A stretch of 64,000 nt of DNA from Basidiobolus meristosporus CBS 931.73 (Eukaryota > Basidiobolomycota > Basidiobolomycetes > Basidiobolales > Basidiobolaceae). The notes under the pieces are model-generated. The model was given only the letters and a program-made list of their open reading frames with translations, made no database searches and was not told the origin of the DNA. This document shows positions 1-11,799 of the stretch, piece by piece. The stretch's first letter is position 1. Every line of letters begins with the position of its first letter. Where the stretch lies: NCBI GenBank assembly GCA_002104905.1, contig MCFE01000233.1, forward strand, positions 1 to 64,000. The letters are read 5' to 3'. The position numbers were made by a program, and so were the translations under genes.

Positions 1-1480
1 GGGTACTTCTGTCTATGGAGGACTTTATCCCTGAGTAGTAACAGAGTTTTCCCAGATCAGACATCTTGAACTCCTTAGATAGGCTGGATTTAGTCTCTTC
101 TAATGTTTCCAGGTTATTAGTGGCTATAATAAGATCATTCACATATAGAGCTAATAGAACTGGAATTGATCAATCTGGATTATAGCAGATACTACATTAA
201 GTACTCCTTCAGAACCTCAATGATTCCAAATAAGAATATATCTTGCAAATCCTGGCACTTATTTACTGTTTGAGACCATTTAGAGTTTTTTAAGCCTGCA
301 CACCAAATGGGGGTTATCTTGGTCAGTAGACCCATCAGGCTGGTCCATGTACACAACTGCATTAGACTCCCCATTCAAAAAGGCAGTTTTTATATCCATT
401 TGATGGATAAAAATCTATTTTTGGTTACAATAGTCAATATTAATATGATAAAATTAAGCTTGGCTGTTGGTGCAACAATCTCAGTACAGTAAAGTACTTT
501 TGCTTGAAAGTATCCTTTGGCCACAAGTCTTGCTTTGTATCTATCCATTGTATCATCAGTTCAGTACCTGTCTTGAAGACTCTTCTGCATCCAATTGATT
601 TTTAGCTGATTGGTAATTTGAGTAAGTACCAAGTTTGATTTTCCATCAGGGCCTGATACTCCTCAGTCTTTGCAGGTCTCCAAAACTCTGTCTGAGGGCT
701 ATTTATGGCCTCTTTTATAGTCTGGAGCTCATCAATATGGACTGAACAGACATAGGCTACATTTGTACCATCAATAATACAGTAACTTAGGCTATTTCTG
801 GTCTGGTTCGATCTCCTGGTCTGCAATACTGAAACACTCACTTATGAAATATTCCAGGGCACTGATGCTGGCTGAATCATGGTTGTTAAGTTCTTTGGAG
901 TGAGAAAGCTTCAATGCTTTGCTCTGCTTAAATCCTGATTATTAGTGGACTTGAGATCAGATTGTTGTCATATTCTGCTGTCATTTTTTACCAAGATTCT
1001 GAGTTTTCATCAAACAATACATTCCTGCACTTGCTCAGCTTCTTTGCTTAAATATTGTAGAGTTTGTATGGTTTACTCTCATTGCAGTGACCCAAAAATA
1101 TGCATTTTACACTTTTTGACATAAACTTTGACTGAATTCTGGGCAGTTTCTTGGCATATGCTGTACACCCAGATATTCTTAGATGTCCTGCACTTGATAT
1201 GTATCCATACCATGCTTCAGATGGAGTGGAAATACAAAGTGATCTGTTATAACTCCTACTTCTAAGATATAGAGCTGTGGCAACTGATTTGTGGTAATGG
1301 AAATATGCAAGGTATAATCATCTCCACTGTCCAAGTGTATTTGCTTGATTTTTTTACCAGTTGCTCTTTCCATTATGGGTATAAGCTCCCTGAGCTTAGA
1401 CAGAGCTTCTTCCATTCTATGCATGAAGTTGAGGTATCTAACTATTGAGTCTGGAAGGTGAAGTTGAAGGTGCTGCTACA
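1..1480 (-). mobile_element. Ty1/copia retrotransposon fragment (integrase to RT), left-truncated by the window
   Basis: Minus-strand remnant of a copia polyprotein. Reading right to left there is an integrase-core remnant (about 1179-1424), then the start of the reverse transcriptase (602-841, with an N-P-...-W-..A...E...L..N.TW copia signature), then the RT middle down to base 1. The DNA closely parallels the better copia copy at 40850-42500. Frames are broken by many stops and indels, so it is a dead copy. The RNase H end and 3' LTR of this copy would lie left of the window. No CpG-rich stretch remains, so it is old. Confidence 0.8.
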
Positions 1481-1854
1481 GGAAAGAGGCTCTTGAGATA
1501 TAGCTCAGCAATAAGAAGCCTCAGAGTTTCAGAAGAGAGCATTTTGAAAAATAATTTGGCCAAGTGAGTGTATCCAATTAGGATCAGGTGTCAGGATCCT
1601 GCAATGAGGCCATTATATTGCCAGCAGCTTTGAATTCTTGAACCTCTGCACAATATTATGACAGGATTGTGAAGGTGCTTTGCTATTTTTACTGCCAAGT
1701 AAAGTAATATACTTGATGATGCTCCAAGGGTCTTTTAGCAGGACATGCATGCAATTCAGTGAACCTTAATGTAGCCTGCACTTGCTTGAGCAAACTTAAC
1801 TGGCCAATAAATGCAATTGTTTCATATGGCACACCTGCATAGGCCGTAAGATCT
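1481..1854. other. Degenerate repeat DNA, probably CACTA-derived
   Basis: No ORF of note. Around 1640-1850 the wording resembles 7700-7900 (phrases such as 'ccaataaatgcaattg' beside 'ccaatacatccaattg'), which is the terminal region of the CACTA element there. I therefore treat it as a decayed CACTA end. Nothing else is seen. Confidence 0.35.
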
Positions 1855-2493
1855 CACCATCAGCAAATTACCCCTGGTGAACCAACTGATGAAGGCCAAA
1901 TGAGAGTACCTCCATTGAAGAAGCCTTTGGCAAGTAAAATAACACACCAGTACATAGTGCTCTAGGCTGATTTTGTAACATTACCTAGTGCAAGTCATTA
2001 TGGCTAAGCTACAGCACTGTACTCATCAGCCAGGATGCAAAACACTCACTACAAGTATGCAAATGGCAAGACAATTGTAAACAAGGAAGGAGTACAGGTG
2101 TGCAAAGTATATCACTGCCAAAGGCTTTGGTTATGGTCACTGTGAGAAGAAAAATTAGAAGATGATGCAATAGTGATGAATTGCTATAATTTATCAAAAT
2201 ACCAACAACCCAAACTTTACTTGGCAATCCGCATCAATCAATTGCAAACCAATGCTAACTAAGTATTTGATACAAGTACTAACAAGGTTGTCCCAAACTT
2301 GAGACAGAACCCTTATATATAAGCACCCTGCATTTGTATACATCATCTGTAACACCAATGCAGCTGTTTGTTTTGTCTTGCAGCTACCTTATGGGTTGCA
2401 TGCTAGCTTTAACACCTTGTCCAATCACTAAAATGAGGGACTTACTTGCTCAATAGGCAAAATGAGCTACTGGATGGCAAGTCAAGTAGCTTG
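1855..2493 (+). mobile_element. Harbinger-like element, right-arm fragment
   Basis: Parallels 38650-39310 of Harbinger copy C. It first carries the decayed 3' end of the accessory ORF, ending in a lysine/arginine-rich tail. It then carries the non-coding right arm with the conserved run around 'gagacagaaccc...tata..ca.cctgcat' and 'ttgtccaatcact'. The terminal repeat itself is missing because a copia LTR starts at 2494. No transposase part is attached, so this is a truncated fragment. Confidence 0.6.
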
Positions 2494-2832
2494 TGTTGTA
2501 AGAGGCTTGGAGATATTGGAAATGATTGGGAAATCAAGTACATTATACGGTTTTCACTCAATGATTTAATTTATGTAAGAGTACTATTAATACATTTAAA
2601 TGGCCCTGGCATAGCAACAAGAAAACTATGCCTAGGAAGATGCCAGGAGTATATGTACAAGGTTTGAGGCTGTTTGGACAACTTTGAGAAATTTCATGTG
2701 CTGATGTGTTGGTAAAGTATTCTAAGTGTATCTCTATAAGGAACTTGGTCAATATTCTTTAAGATTTGTAGGAAATGCTCAAAGTGACTAAGTTAGGTAA
2801 ATATTTAGGTGGAATTATAAACCCTTACAACA
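2494..2832 (-). repeat. Copia LTR (3' LTR of the adjacent fragment)
   Basis: Begins TGTTGTAAG and ends TTACAACA. It is about 339 bp and clearly related over its whole length to the LTR at 43992-44339. The RNase H end of a minus-strand copia ORF lies just to its right (3150-3722), which is where a 3' LTR belongs for a minus-strand element. No matching target duplication was recognised. Confidence 0.7.
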
Positions 2833-3149
2833 CTCAGACTCAACTGAATGTTCATACTGACTAGTCCTAATTGTGGCCCAAGATATTGAAAATTGTCTCT
2901 AGCATATGGCTTGATGGATATATCTGCAATCATTTCATCTGTAGGACAGTGAGACAAGTTGACTAAGTTACTCTCTACTGCTTCATCTATTTTGGTGTGT
3001 CTAATATCTATGTGTAGTTTAGCACAAAGAGTTGAATTTCTACCTAATTTATATATCCTTGGTTATCTTGAAATAGAGTAATAAGTGCATTTTGAAATAA
3101 GCCCAAGCCTTTAAACAGCTTTCTTGACCACATTACTGCCATTGCAACT

Positions 3150-3722
3150 TCACAGGCAGCCAAATACTCTGCTCCAGTAGTGGAAAGTGCTTTGGCTGGT
3201 AATTTCTCGAGTTCTGTGAAATTGCTCCGTTACAGTAATAAAATGTATATCCTGTGGTGGATCTTCTGACTTCTGAGCTTTGCCCCAATCAGCATCAGAG
3301 TATCCCACAGGATTCTGCTCTGGGTCTCTATAGGTGTATCTTAAGCAGATACCAGCAATTTCTTTTGGGTATATAAAAAGCCACTTAACTACTTCAATAT
3401 GATCAGATCCACAGTTCTGATTATGCTGGCTGACAACTCCTACCAATTCTGAGGTATCTGGACATATTCCAGTAATAATATACCTCAGACTGCTGACCTT
3501 CAGTTCATTGCAGAATCCTGGACTCTCAGATGGCAACAAGCTCCCTAGATATGGTTTGGTCTTGACCAAGCTAAGATTTGTCTCAGATGGTGAAGCTGCC
3601 AGTTTACAATCTTCCATATGGTACTTCTTGAGTATATCTTGTATAAACTTGGACTGGCTTAGGGTGATAAGTGGTACAGGACAGTATTCTATGACAACAA
3701 AATCCCAAAACCAATATTGCAC
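3150..3722 (-). pseudogene. Copia RT C-terminus / RNase H remnant
   Basis: A 190-codon open stretch with the copia signatures S-Q-S-K-(F/Y)-I in the RT, then M-(E/K)-D-C-K, then the RNase H hallmark Y-S-D-A-D-W-(G/A). The related copy at 40587-41086 has the same order. The 5' part of the element is missing beyond about 3725, so this is a truncated copy attached to the LTR at 2494-2832. The peptide is full of substitutions and has lost the usual S-S-T-...-E-Y-(M/V)-A ending. Confidence 0.75.
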
Positions 3723-4019
3723 ACATTCCTATATTTTGCCATTTGCTATTTTGCACATAAAAGAAAGCTCAAGAAATTCCAGCTTTGAAAGACAAAAGCT
3801 GAAGACCCCGCATATCAATCCATCAGAGATTATTATACCTTGCAGAACACCCAGTAGCCAGTACATATTTCAAAAGACAGCTCATTTGAAGTGGTAATTA
3901 AGGAGGTATAAGCTGAAGAGTCATTTATTCTTATATTAGCACTCTATATTTAGGTTTACTATGGAGACTTTGATTGCATGTAACTTTCAAACTAGCCAAT
4001 AGATTTTGTGAGATTTTAC
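3723..4019. other. Unassigned AT-rich DNA
   Basis: About 300 bases between the copia fragment and the first CACTA-related sequence. I see no convincing ORF, LTR end or repeat shared with the rest of the window. Confidence 0.4.
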
Positions 4020-6515
4020 AGGTGCTGCACCTATGTCCAATCTACTTCACTGCAGAATGTTAGCTTTGTATCACAGGTATTGCTTGCATGTTGTGCATCA
4101 ATGTTGAAAACTTAGTCAACTTCACTCCATTAGTGAATATAGTACCCAAACTGATTCTCCCTAACTAAAACAAAACAAATCCCAGTTATGGCTTATTTTA
4201 TCTCATCTCAGAATCTATCTTTAGCTGTCACACATGATCAACTCTCATGTAGCCATTACATTATCAACTTATCCACCAAGCCTTCCCAAGTGACTAGTCA
4301 TCTGAGATCTGTCCAACAACTTGGCAGTTGCCAAGACATCAGCTGATTAATGATGCAATTTTCATTTATCTAATGCACCCATTAATACCTAAACAGATTT
4401 CAACTAGTCCAGTCTCTTGGCACTTATTAATCAACTTGATCAAAAAAGCATAAATAAGTTTACTGAACCTTTTGGTAAATATGTATCACAACAAAATTAA
4501 GATTCCATACAAAAAGTATTGTTATGATCCCATCAAAAGGCCATCAAAAATTCTAAGCCCCATGACTTGGAGGTTTTGATTGCATCAGGACACCATGCAA
4601 AGACTGTCAAACAATAATTGCACCCCAGATAGCACAAAAAACTTAGTCAAAATTTTTCATCACAACATTACTAAAGTGGCTTTTAATTGGTTCTCTGCCA
4701 ATTTTCTCACTTTGTAATCCCAGACACTCTATGACCTCCTGCATTTGTGTGCATTGATTGGCAATTGCCTCTTTCTCACACTCCTTACTACCTGACTCAA
4801 CCATTTCTCTTACTTTTTATGCATACAATTTGATTTATTTTTGTTGAAACTTCATTTGTACCTCAATTCCCAATTGTAGCTACCTATAAAAGTCTCTATA
4901 CCCTCTGCTAACACTAAGCCCAACCCCACAATCAACAAGTAACTCCATTAAAATCTGCCACTCAATAAGTATTTCTGCTGTAATACTCTGTTTCCATGAC
5001 TTTGGCAGGAGCCCTGCAGGTTTATGCCACTGCTCATTGACTGGTTCCCAAATGTCCTAGTCTTCAGCCAGCACTGCAAGGTCTAGCTCCTCATCTGCCA
5101 GTCTTTGTAATAAGCCTGTGCAATATTCAAGTGTGTTTTCTTGAGCACTGCTCATGAAGAAGTGCTGCAACCTCTTGGTGTGCCTATTAATGTTCCAATA
5201 TTCCACTGAAGGCATTATGATAACCTTTTGAGTGCTTGATGTTGTACATTGTCTGTCACTAGGATATCCACTCTGCCAACAATGGAGAACATGGTGGCTT
5301 CAGTATACAAGTTGCCTTTCTCTGTAAACTCATCCACCTCACTGGAGTGTAGCCCAACTGGCTGTCATTCCAACTCTTTTGAGAACAGCTATTTTCTTGT
5401 TGGTAATTCTTCTTTGCTATGATGGGATTCAGTCAGTTCCAGGCTTACAGAATTAACCGGCAAGAACTGCAGCATTTTTTTCATGCTTCCTTTTCTCCCA
5501 CTTGGGTAAACTTTTCCCCTTTACCTTTTCCTTTATCACTGCCAGGTCTTTCACTGCTACTTTGTCTGAGTGCTTCTTGTATTGAACTACATTTTCTCCT
5601 TGAAAAATACTGCTCTGATACATCTGTTTTGGCCTACATGTCCCTTGCTGGCACTCTGTGGGCAACCTGCCACTTCTTTCCCACTTGTTCTGAGTTCTCA
5701 GCCCATGATATAACAGGCTCCTGAGGTAGCTGCTTTTTTCTATCACTGCCAGGTTCCTCACTGCTATTTTTACTGAGTGCTTCTTGAGTAGAACTACACT
5801 TTTTCCTTGGTAATGTTGTGCTGGTGCATCTGTGTCTGCCTGCTTTTCCCTTGTCAGCACTCTTCCAGCTACATGATGTCTCATTGATGCTTGTTTGAAG
5901 CTTTTGGACCTGCTTGTAATGGGCCCTTGAGGAAGCTGCTGGTTTTCAGCCATGGCACCTTTGTTCTTCTGCCTTTGATTGTTTCTGCTACTCTTAGGAT
6001 ACCTTCTTAGCATACCAATGCTGGCCCAAAATCCATTTGCATGTTTGCTTGCAGGATAATGCTAATGGAACAAGTCAAGGGCAGTCTACTTAGGCTTGAG
6101 CTCCTGATGGTCCCATGGTATGCTGGCCTTAAGGTGTTGGCATGCTAGACTTCTAACAGCCTCTTGAATATTAGCCCACTGATCATCATTGCTCTCAATG
6201 GCTTCACAGGTCTTCAATGACTTGTGATTTTTAGTTTTAGGTATGAGCTGACAACATACTTGCTAATATGGGTGGTGGTGATGATATGAGGGCCACTTGC
6301 TGGTTTGCAACTGAAGGTACTGCTTTTGCTACATTCTCATCTGCCTCAGAATTATGGACAGCTTGCAACTCCACAGAGATTCCCAATTGTCTGCTTGACC
6401 AAGAGCCTGAGGAGTCCACAATATTCCCTTCAGTGGGCACACTGTCCACAGGGCCTTTTTTAGTTGTAGCCCTGCTTGTTGCACTGAATGTCAAAGCAAG
6501 CTGTTGTCCATCAGT
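4020..6515 (-). mobile_element. CACTA-type element, second-ORF half (copy 1)
   Basis: Minus-strand equivalent of 44990-47100 and of 13381-16380. The left end holds non-coding terminal DNA with phrases such as 'gatcccatca', 'gcatcaggacaccatgcaaagac' and 'accaattttctcactttg', which recur in the other copies and behave like subterminal repeats. The right part holds the decayed second ORF. The element is cut at 6516 by a 1 kb LTR-like repeat, and the transposase half is not adjacent. Confidence 0.6.
4990..6515 (-). pseudogene. CACTA second ORF (coiled-coil, Myb-like), broken copy 1
   Basis: Pieces of one protein read on the minus strand. An N-terminal Ser/Thr-rich region lies at about 6237-6515 (E-G-N-I-V-D-S-S-G-S...S-P-P). 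Further on come a W-A-S-I-G segment and two related repeats carrying H-x-V-A-G-R-V-(x)-REKQA and D-A-P-A-Q-H (5453-6013). Copies at 13438-16350 and 45130-46870 have the same order. Several stops and frame changes separate the pieces. The function is unknown. Because it always lies head-to-head with a TNP2-type transposase start in the better copies, I infer a transposon-borne accessory protein. Confidence 0.6.
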
Positions 6516-7590
6516 TGTAGTGGGGTCACAGTAACATCCACTGACAGATGTGCTCATTCCCATATTTTTCACTTCCATATTTTCCGCTTCCATATTTTTC
6601 TACTACCCTTATTTTAGTCTTATCTTATTTGTCTTACTTGATCAGTTCCATTCCATAAGCCAGCTGACCATCACACCCACTTACCTTATTGCATATGTCA
6701 TCCCTCACTTGAAGTAAGATTACTTGATGTAAGTGCTTCCATATTCAGCAGGTACCAATGCTAGTACCTGTGACACATGACCAAACTGTGTTACCATCTC
6801 TAATGTCTTCATACCGTATATGGTAGCACTATGTTTCAAAGGTTACAGAATTCAGATTCCTGATTGGTTGGGTGTGCTGTTCTTTTTAGAACCCTCCAGC
6901 ACCTACTTAGAACATTTTAAACTCATTTTGATATCCTTCAGATTATGATTTGACCTCTGGAACCTTCTGAGACACCATGATTATTAATTGTTTAGCCAGT
7001 AAGAAAAGCATACAAGGGAGGCAATCCTGCAACAATAAATCATCATCCCTTGTATCATTATACCAACTTGTTGATTGGTGTGCTCACTGCTACCTGCTGC
7101 CACCTGAACTCCAACCTTTGACCACAGGACATTTGCAAGCAACTTTGCTGACAGCTAACTGACCTTGGAGGCACTACTTATGAGGAATAATCAGAGTAGG
7201 TATCTTTTATTATATTTGATTCACTCACAAGTCTGTTTTTATACAAGCAAAGATACTTTTCTGTCTTTGTAACTATAGACCACAGGTGCATTCTTATCAA
7301 GTCAAAAGTGGTGGGGCTTAAAGTTGTATTGAATTTGGAAGATTTAGTACACTGTCATTGCAAAGGTCACTGAACCCAGCACATACTTTTGTTTGCACAC
7401 CAACCAATTTAGGGATTGTAGCTCAATAGTTTTCTCTTGACAAGCTTATGGCATTACTCCCCTTCACCTTAGAGTGGAGATATAACACAAGAATTCCTAG
7501 CAAGCTTTTGCCAGAGGTTGCACTTGGTGAGCACCCTACACACAAAACACTTGAGAAGTGTTGGACATATATCTCCCTTAGGCCTATGCC
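6516..7590 (+). repeat. LTR-like 1 kb repeat (second copy of the 37402-38472 LTR)
   Basis: Starts TGTAGTGGGGT at 6516, exactly as the LTR at 37402 does, and stays alignable by eye for about 1.05 kb. Shared stretches include 'cactgacagatgtgctcattcc', 'gatctctggaacc', 'agaaaagtatac/ataaggga' and 'acacttgagaagtgttggacatat'. The left flank is the CACTA second-ORF leader, so the left end is a true insertion boundary. The last few bases differ (…ccctatgaaaa), so the right end seems replaced or truncated and no target duplication is visible here. Confidence 0.65.
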
Positions 7591-9689
7591 CTATGAAAAA
7601 ATATTTGGTCCCATCAGTGGATCCAATCTGGATCAGCCATCAAGATCCCATCAGGTGACCACTATAGTAATGGCAGCTTGAGATTAATAACCATCTACAC
7701 AATCTTGTGACAGGATCACAATGATGTATTGCTAATTTAACAGCCAAATAATGCCGACAAAATATAATGGTGTTTATGTGGTTCTTTGCCAAGTGTGGCA
7801 TGGCATTGTTGTGGTCTTAGTATACTTTACAACTCTTTGAGTGCATCTAACCAGCCAATACATCCAATTGCCTTATATGGCAAAAATATGACAATGTTTT
7901 GACAGCCTCTTTGCAAGCCTCTAATGGTATTATCATGGTAGTATGCTGGCCCACAGCCAGTTCTGTATAATGCTACTGTACCAATTTACCAAATGGTATT
8001 TCCTTTTTCTACCTCTCCTTGCACAATTGATATATTCCACTGTAGATTCACCCCTCTTCATTTGCTTACCCCCCACTACCTTAGATATTCCACATATAGC
8101 TTGAATCAAAGACTACTATGGCTTCCTGCTTATTAACCTCCACAAACTTGCACACCTGCCACAATTGACATACTTCTATCACCTCAACTTTACAGCTTTT
8201 TAGTGTGATGCTTCAAAGTTAGCATATATCTTGTATTACTGGCAACATATACATCTTGCAAACATATGCTTGGTTACCACCACCTCTGCCATGAATACCT
8301 CCCGAATATCTGCAATAAACCTTTTGGTATTTAGCCAATATGTTCCTTCTCCCTGCTGGATTCTAGCCCCCCTTATAGGTGCATTCTGGCTCTTGTTCAT
8401 ATGAATTCTGTATTGAATGGTGTAGAAATTGGCTTGTGACCAATAGAAATTTGGCATACCATGATAGAGTTTTCCTAGTAAAAACTAGTTGCCTGTTGCA
8501 CCCAACCCAAACTTGCATTACTTAACTGATTTCCCACATTCTGGGGCCGCTTAGCTTCTTAATGCCATAGGCATAGGTGCCACCATGTGCACATATGTCC
8601 TCAGGATTCTCTAACTCTTCCTGGCTGTCCTCCATGTGCCACTCATCACATCTATGACAGACTTGAAGGTAATATTCCTGATGAATTTAGGATATAGTAG
8701 TACCTGCAACTTGACTTGTCTTCCAGTTTCCCCACACATCCCAATCATAGGAAACTCCCAACAGGTGAAGCAAGGTCCAATATTCTCAACACAGCAAGCA
8801 AAATGAAGTAGCAAATGGATACTGTGGCAGCAGAAATTCACTCATTCAGCTTTATGTCTGTATTATAGCCACTCAAATCACATCACAAACATTACACACA
8901 AACGCTGTAGATGTGTCAAGTTGGTATTGGTAATCTGCTCCTAGATAAATATTCCTACAATGTCCACATATGACTCCCAATGCTTCCAATGTACTCTTAG
9001 TAGAAATGGCTTCAGAAGGCCACTTGAATAAATACATATCCAGTTCAACCAGTGCTTGCTCTAGTATTGTTGCATATGTGTATGAATATTGATTGGAGCC
9101 TGTGAGAAGTACCTGGGGTAGCAGATACTCTGTAATATATTGCCAATTCTTTCAAATTTCTCCTGTATCTAAAAGGGCTCATTTAGCTTGAAGTGCCCCA
9201 TGTGCAACTTGGTCATCAGTGTGGGGATATTGTTGTAAAGTAAATGCATTGCACCCAGTGGAAAGCTTATGATTCAACAGATACTAGACTTGTTCCATTA
9301 TACCATGCCAGGGGCGCAGCTCAATCCGCAATCTCTAAGAACAATTAGACACAATATTATAGCTACCAGTAGGCAGGATTGCTATTGGATAATTTTGCAC
9401 CATGTGGGACAATCTTGCACAATATGGCAAAGTCTGACACAATGAGGTTGGGATGGATGATTGCACCAACTTGTAATGTTAGCATCACATGCGCAATTGG
9501 ATACAGCTATCATGGTAGGTAAAATCTAATATTTGGATAGATTTCTTGAATTTAAATAGAAATAAATGCCAATCACACTATAAACTACATTGATACCTAA
9601 CATTTTGATTACCATCACTCCAATTAGATGGTATTTCAGCAGTTAATTGGTCCAAAAGTATCCTGAAGCTGTCAGCCCCCAATTAGCTC

Positions 9690-10630
9690 TTTGACCAATA
9701 CACTGTTCTGGTAAAGGGTGTTGGCGTACTCTGGACTGATGTGTGCCGGCACACTGTGGTTGCAAGAGATGGTAGGGAATCCAGCAAGGTGTGCTGGCGT
9801 GATCTGGATGATGTTGCTCGTGGTCTGTATTCTTCCTCCTGAAGCTCACCATCTGACTCCTCAAGGTATTCACTTACCCTCTGTCTGATACTTTGGGGCT
9901 GTTGCCTGGATGAGTCCTGTGTATATTGCTCTTGGAAGCCACTTAGCTCTACTGATATATCATGTAATACATTAGTCATTTGAGGCAAAAACTTGTTCAA
10001 AATCTTTGGGGCTGTTGCCTGGATGAGTCCTGTGTATATTGCTCTTGGAAGCCACTTAGCTCTACTGATATATCATGTAATACATTAGTCATTTGAGGCA
10101 AAAACTTGCTCAAAATCTCATTGTTCCCCAAAATTGAGGCACAAACAGACACATCCAGCCTGCACTGTGCAAATTGCACTCAAAATTGCTACTGCATAGC
10201 TTCCCTATCAGATCCCCTCACTCTCATCTCATTCTTAATTTCAATACTTGTCTTGTTGTTGATCTTCTTACATCCATCTGCTGGCATCTGGATGTAGAGC
10301 TTATGCCACAGCCTTCTACTCAGGTTCTTCCATATCTGTTGACTCTCTGAGATATCTAGTTCTGCTAGATTAATGAGTAGTGCCAAAATATCTGTATGAA
10401 GGCTCATTATAGAAACTTGGCCCATACTAAAATCATTTGGAAAGAACTCAAACAGATCCAACTTTAACTTCACTGGTCCGGACTGTGCTTGTGAGCTGGG
10501 GGATGAGTTTTGTCTGGGCTGTACTAAAGATGAGTTGAGACTTGGTATGGGGACCATAGTGTTGGATTTGGATACTTGCACAGTGGTGTATTGGCATCAG
10601 CCTGGTCTTACAAGAAATATATATGAACAC
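9690..10630 (-). pseudogene. Harbinger accessory protein, broken copy A
   Basis: The N-terminal part (about 10581-10189) is a helix-rich stretch with L-L-I-N-L-A-E-L-D and W-x-x-L-S-R-(R/K)-L-W-H. Next come Q-M-T-N-V-L-x-D-I and S-G-F-Q-E-Q-Y-T-Q-D-S-S-R-Q-Q. Then there is an acidic S-E-Y-L-E-E-S-D-G-E-L-Q-E-E-E region and a Ser/Arg-rich stretch. The same protein is seen in copies B and C. A 113-bp tandem duplication (9891-10116) shifts the frame. It sits where PIF/Harbinger elements keep their Myb/SANT-like DNA-binding gene. I cannot prove a Myb fold by eye, so the function is only inferred from position. Confidence 0.6.
9891..10116 (-). repeat. 113-bp tandem duplication inside the accessory ORF
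   Basis: The block beginning CTTTGGGGCTGTTGCC at 9891 is repeated from 10004 with essentially one base difference (…cttgTtcaa versus …cttgCtcaa). Copies B and C have a single unit. The length is not a multiple of three, so the duplication breaks the reading frame. The near-identity of the two units shows the event is recent relative to the decay of the element. Confidence 0.85.
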
Positions 10631-10767
10631 TGATGGGATTTTGAGTTTTCCCTATATTTTGCATGATGCATCTTGGATTGCATTGATATGGACTGGATCC
10701 CATCAAACTCAGATTTCCTATTTAATTATAGACTTGTGAGTAAAGCATCAATAAAAATACTAATTCA

Positions 10768-11799
10768 TTGTTTGAGGACAATTTTTGGAACATAATGATG
10801 CAATACATGGCAATTAATGGAGATTTAACTATAATCATGGAGTATCAGATAAAAAAAGCTCATTGTGCCAAATTGAATCAATTCACCTCAGTCCAATCAC
10901 CTACCAGTTTTAATTTGACTTACTCATTTGAATGGTCTTTTCTCATCAATCTTATCACTACCACTGGATTTCCCTTTCACACACCAGAGGAGATCTATAC
11001 CCAGCACTGCGGACCATCCACCCCAATCTACTTAAGGAGATCACTTGTTAAGCTTCTTGGCTATTGCAAGAACTATTGCCCCATAAGGTTTCATCCCACC
11101 ATCTATGGCAACAAAAGTCCTGGAAGCTTTCATTCCTAGCTGACAGCTATGGAGAACCACCTTGCAGAGGACATGGATAACTTTGAGCAAGGTTGGAATA
11201 CTAGCTTCAGAAGCTCCAATAGACTTCCATATACCAGAGTGTTCAGCAACAGGTTCCATAAAAGAAGTATTTTGGATACCTTCCCAGTCAGCAATAACAG
11301 ACCTTGAAGAGGGCAGAGGCACTTTTATTCAGGCAAGTACAAGGCACACTGTGTGAAGTTTCAAGAACTGTCTGACATTGAGGGTAACATCATCTGGTTT
11401 AGTGGGTCATTTGCTGAATGTAGGCATGACAAAGCACTCTAAGTAGTAAATCATCCAGAATTCAGTAGAGTGGAGAAATGTATGGCAGGCTTGGCTTGTA
11501 TAGGAGAGGATTGTTGGAGATTAGGATGTATTACAGCATATAGGATGCTAAGGAATGGTGTGCTTAGTATGAAGCAGAAACTCTACAATGAGATATTTAA
11601 TCATTTCAAAGTGAGAGTAGAGTCTACATTTGGATATCTGAAGAGATTCAGCCTATTGGTTGGTAAATACAGACAAAAGTCATATATAGGAGAAAACAGC
11701 AGAATAGGTAAAATAGCTAAGATACTTATCAATGCTTGGTATACTCATACAAGAAGGGATCCACTGAGAGAAATGTGTCTGGTTCATTATAAAGAGTAA
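10768..11799 (+). pseudogene. Harbinger-like DDE_Tnp_4 transposase, broken copy A
   Basis: About 340 codons long when frames are followed: an N-terminal F-x-N-I-M-M-x-Y-M-A-I segment, E-E-I-Y...C-G-P-S-T-P-I-Y, R-F-H-P-T-I-x-G-N-K, then the DDE core. In copy A a C-to-T change turns the glutamine codon after F-H-S into TAG (near 11138), and further indels follow. The C-terminal V-E-x-T-F-G-Y-L-K-R-F motif with the catalytic glutamate is still readable at about 11600-11650. Copy C (35429-36470) is better preserved. Confidence 0.7.
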
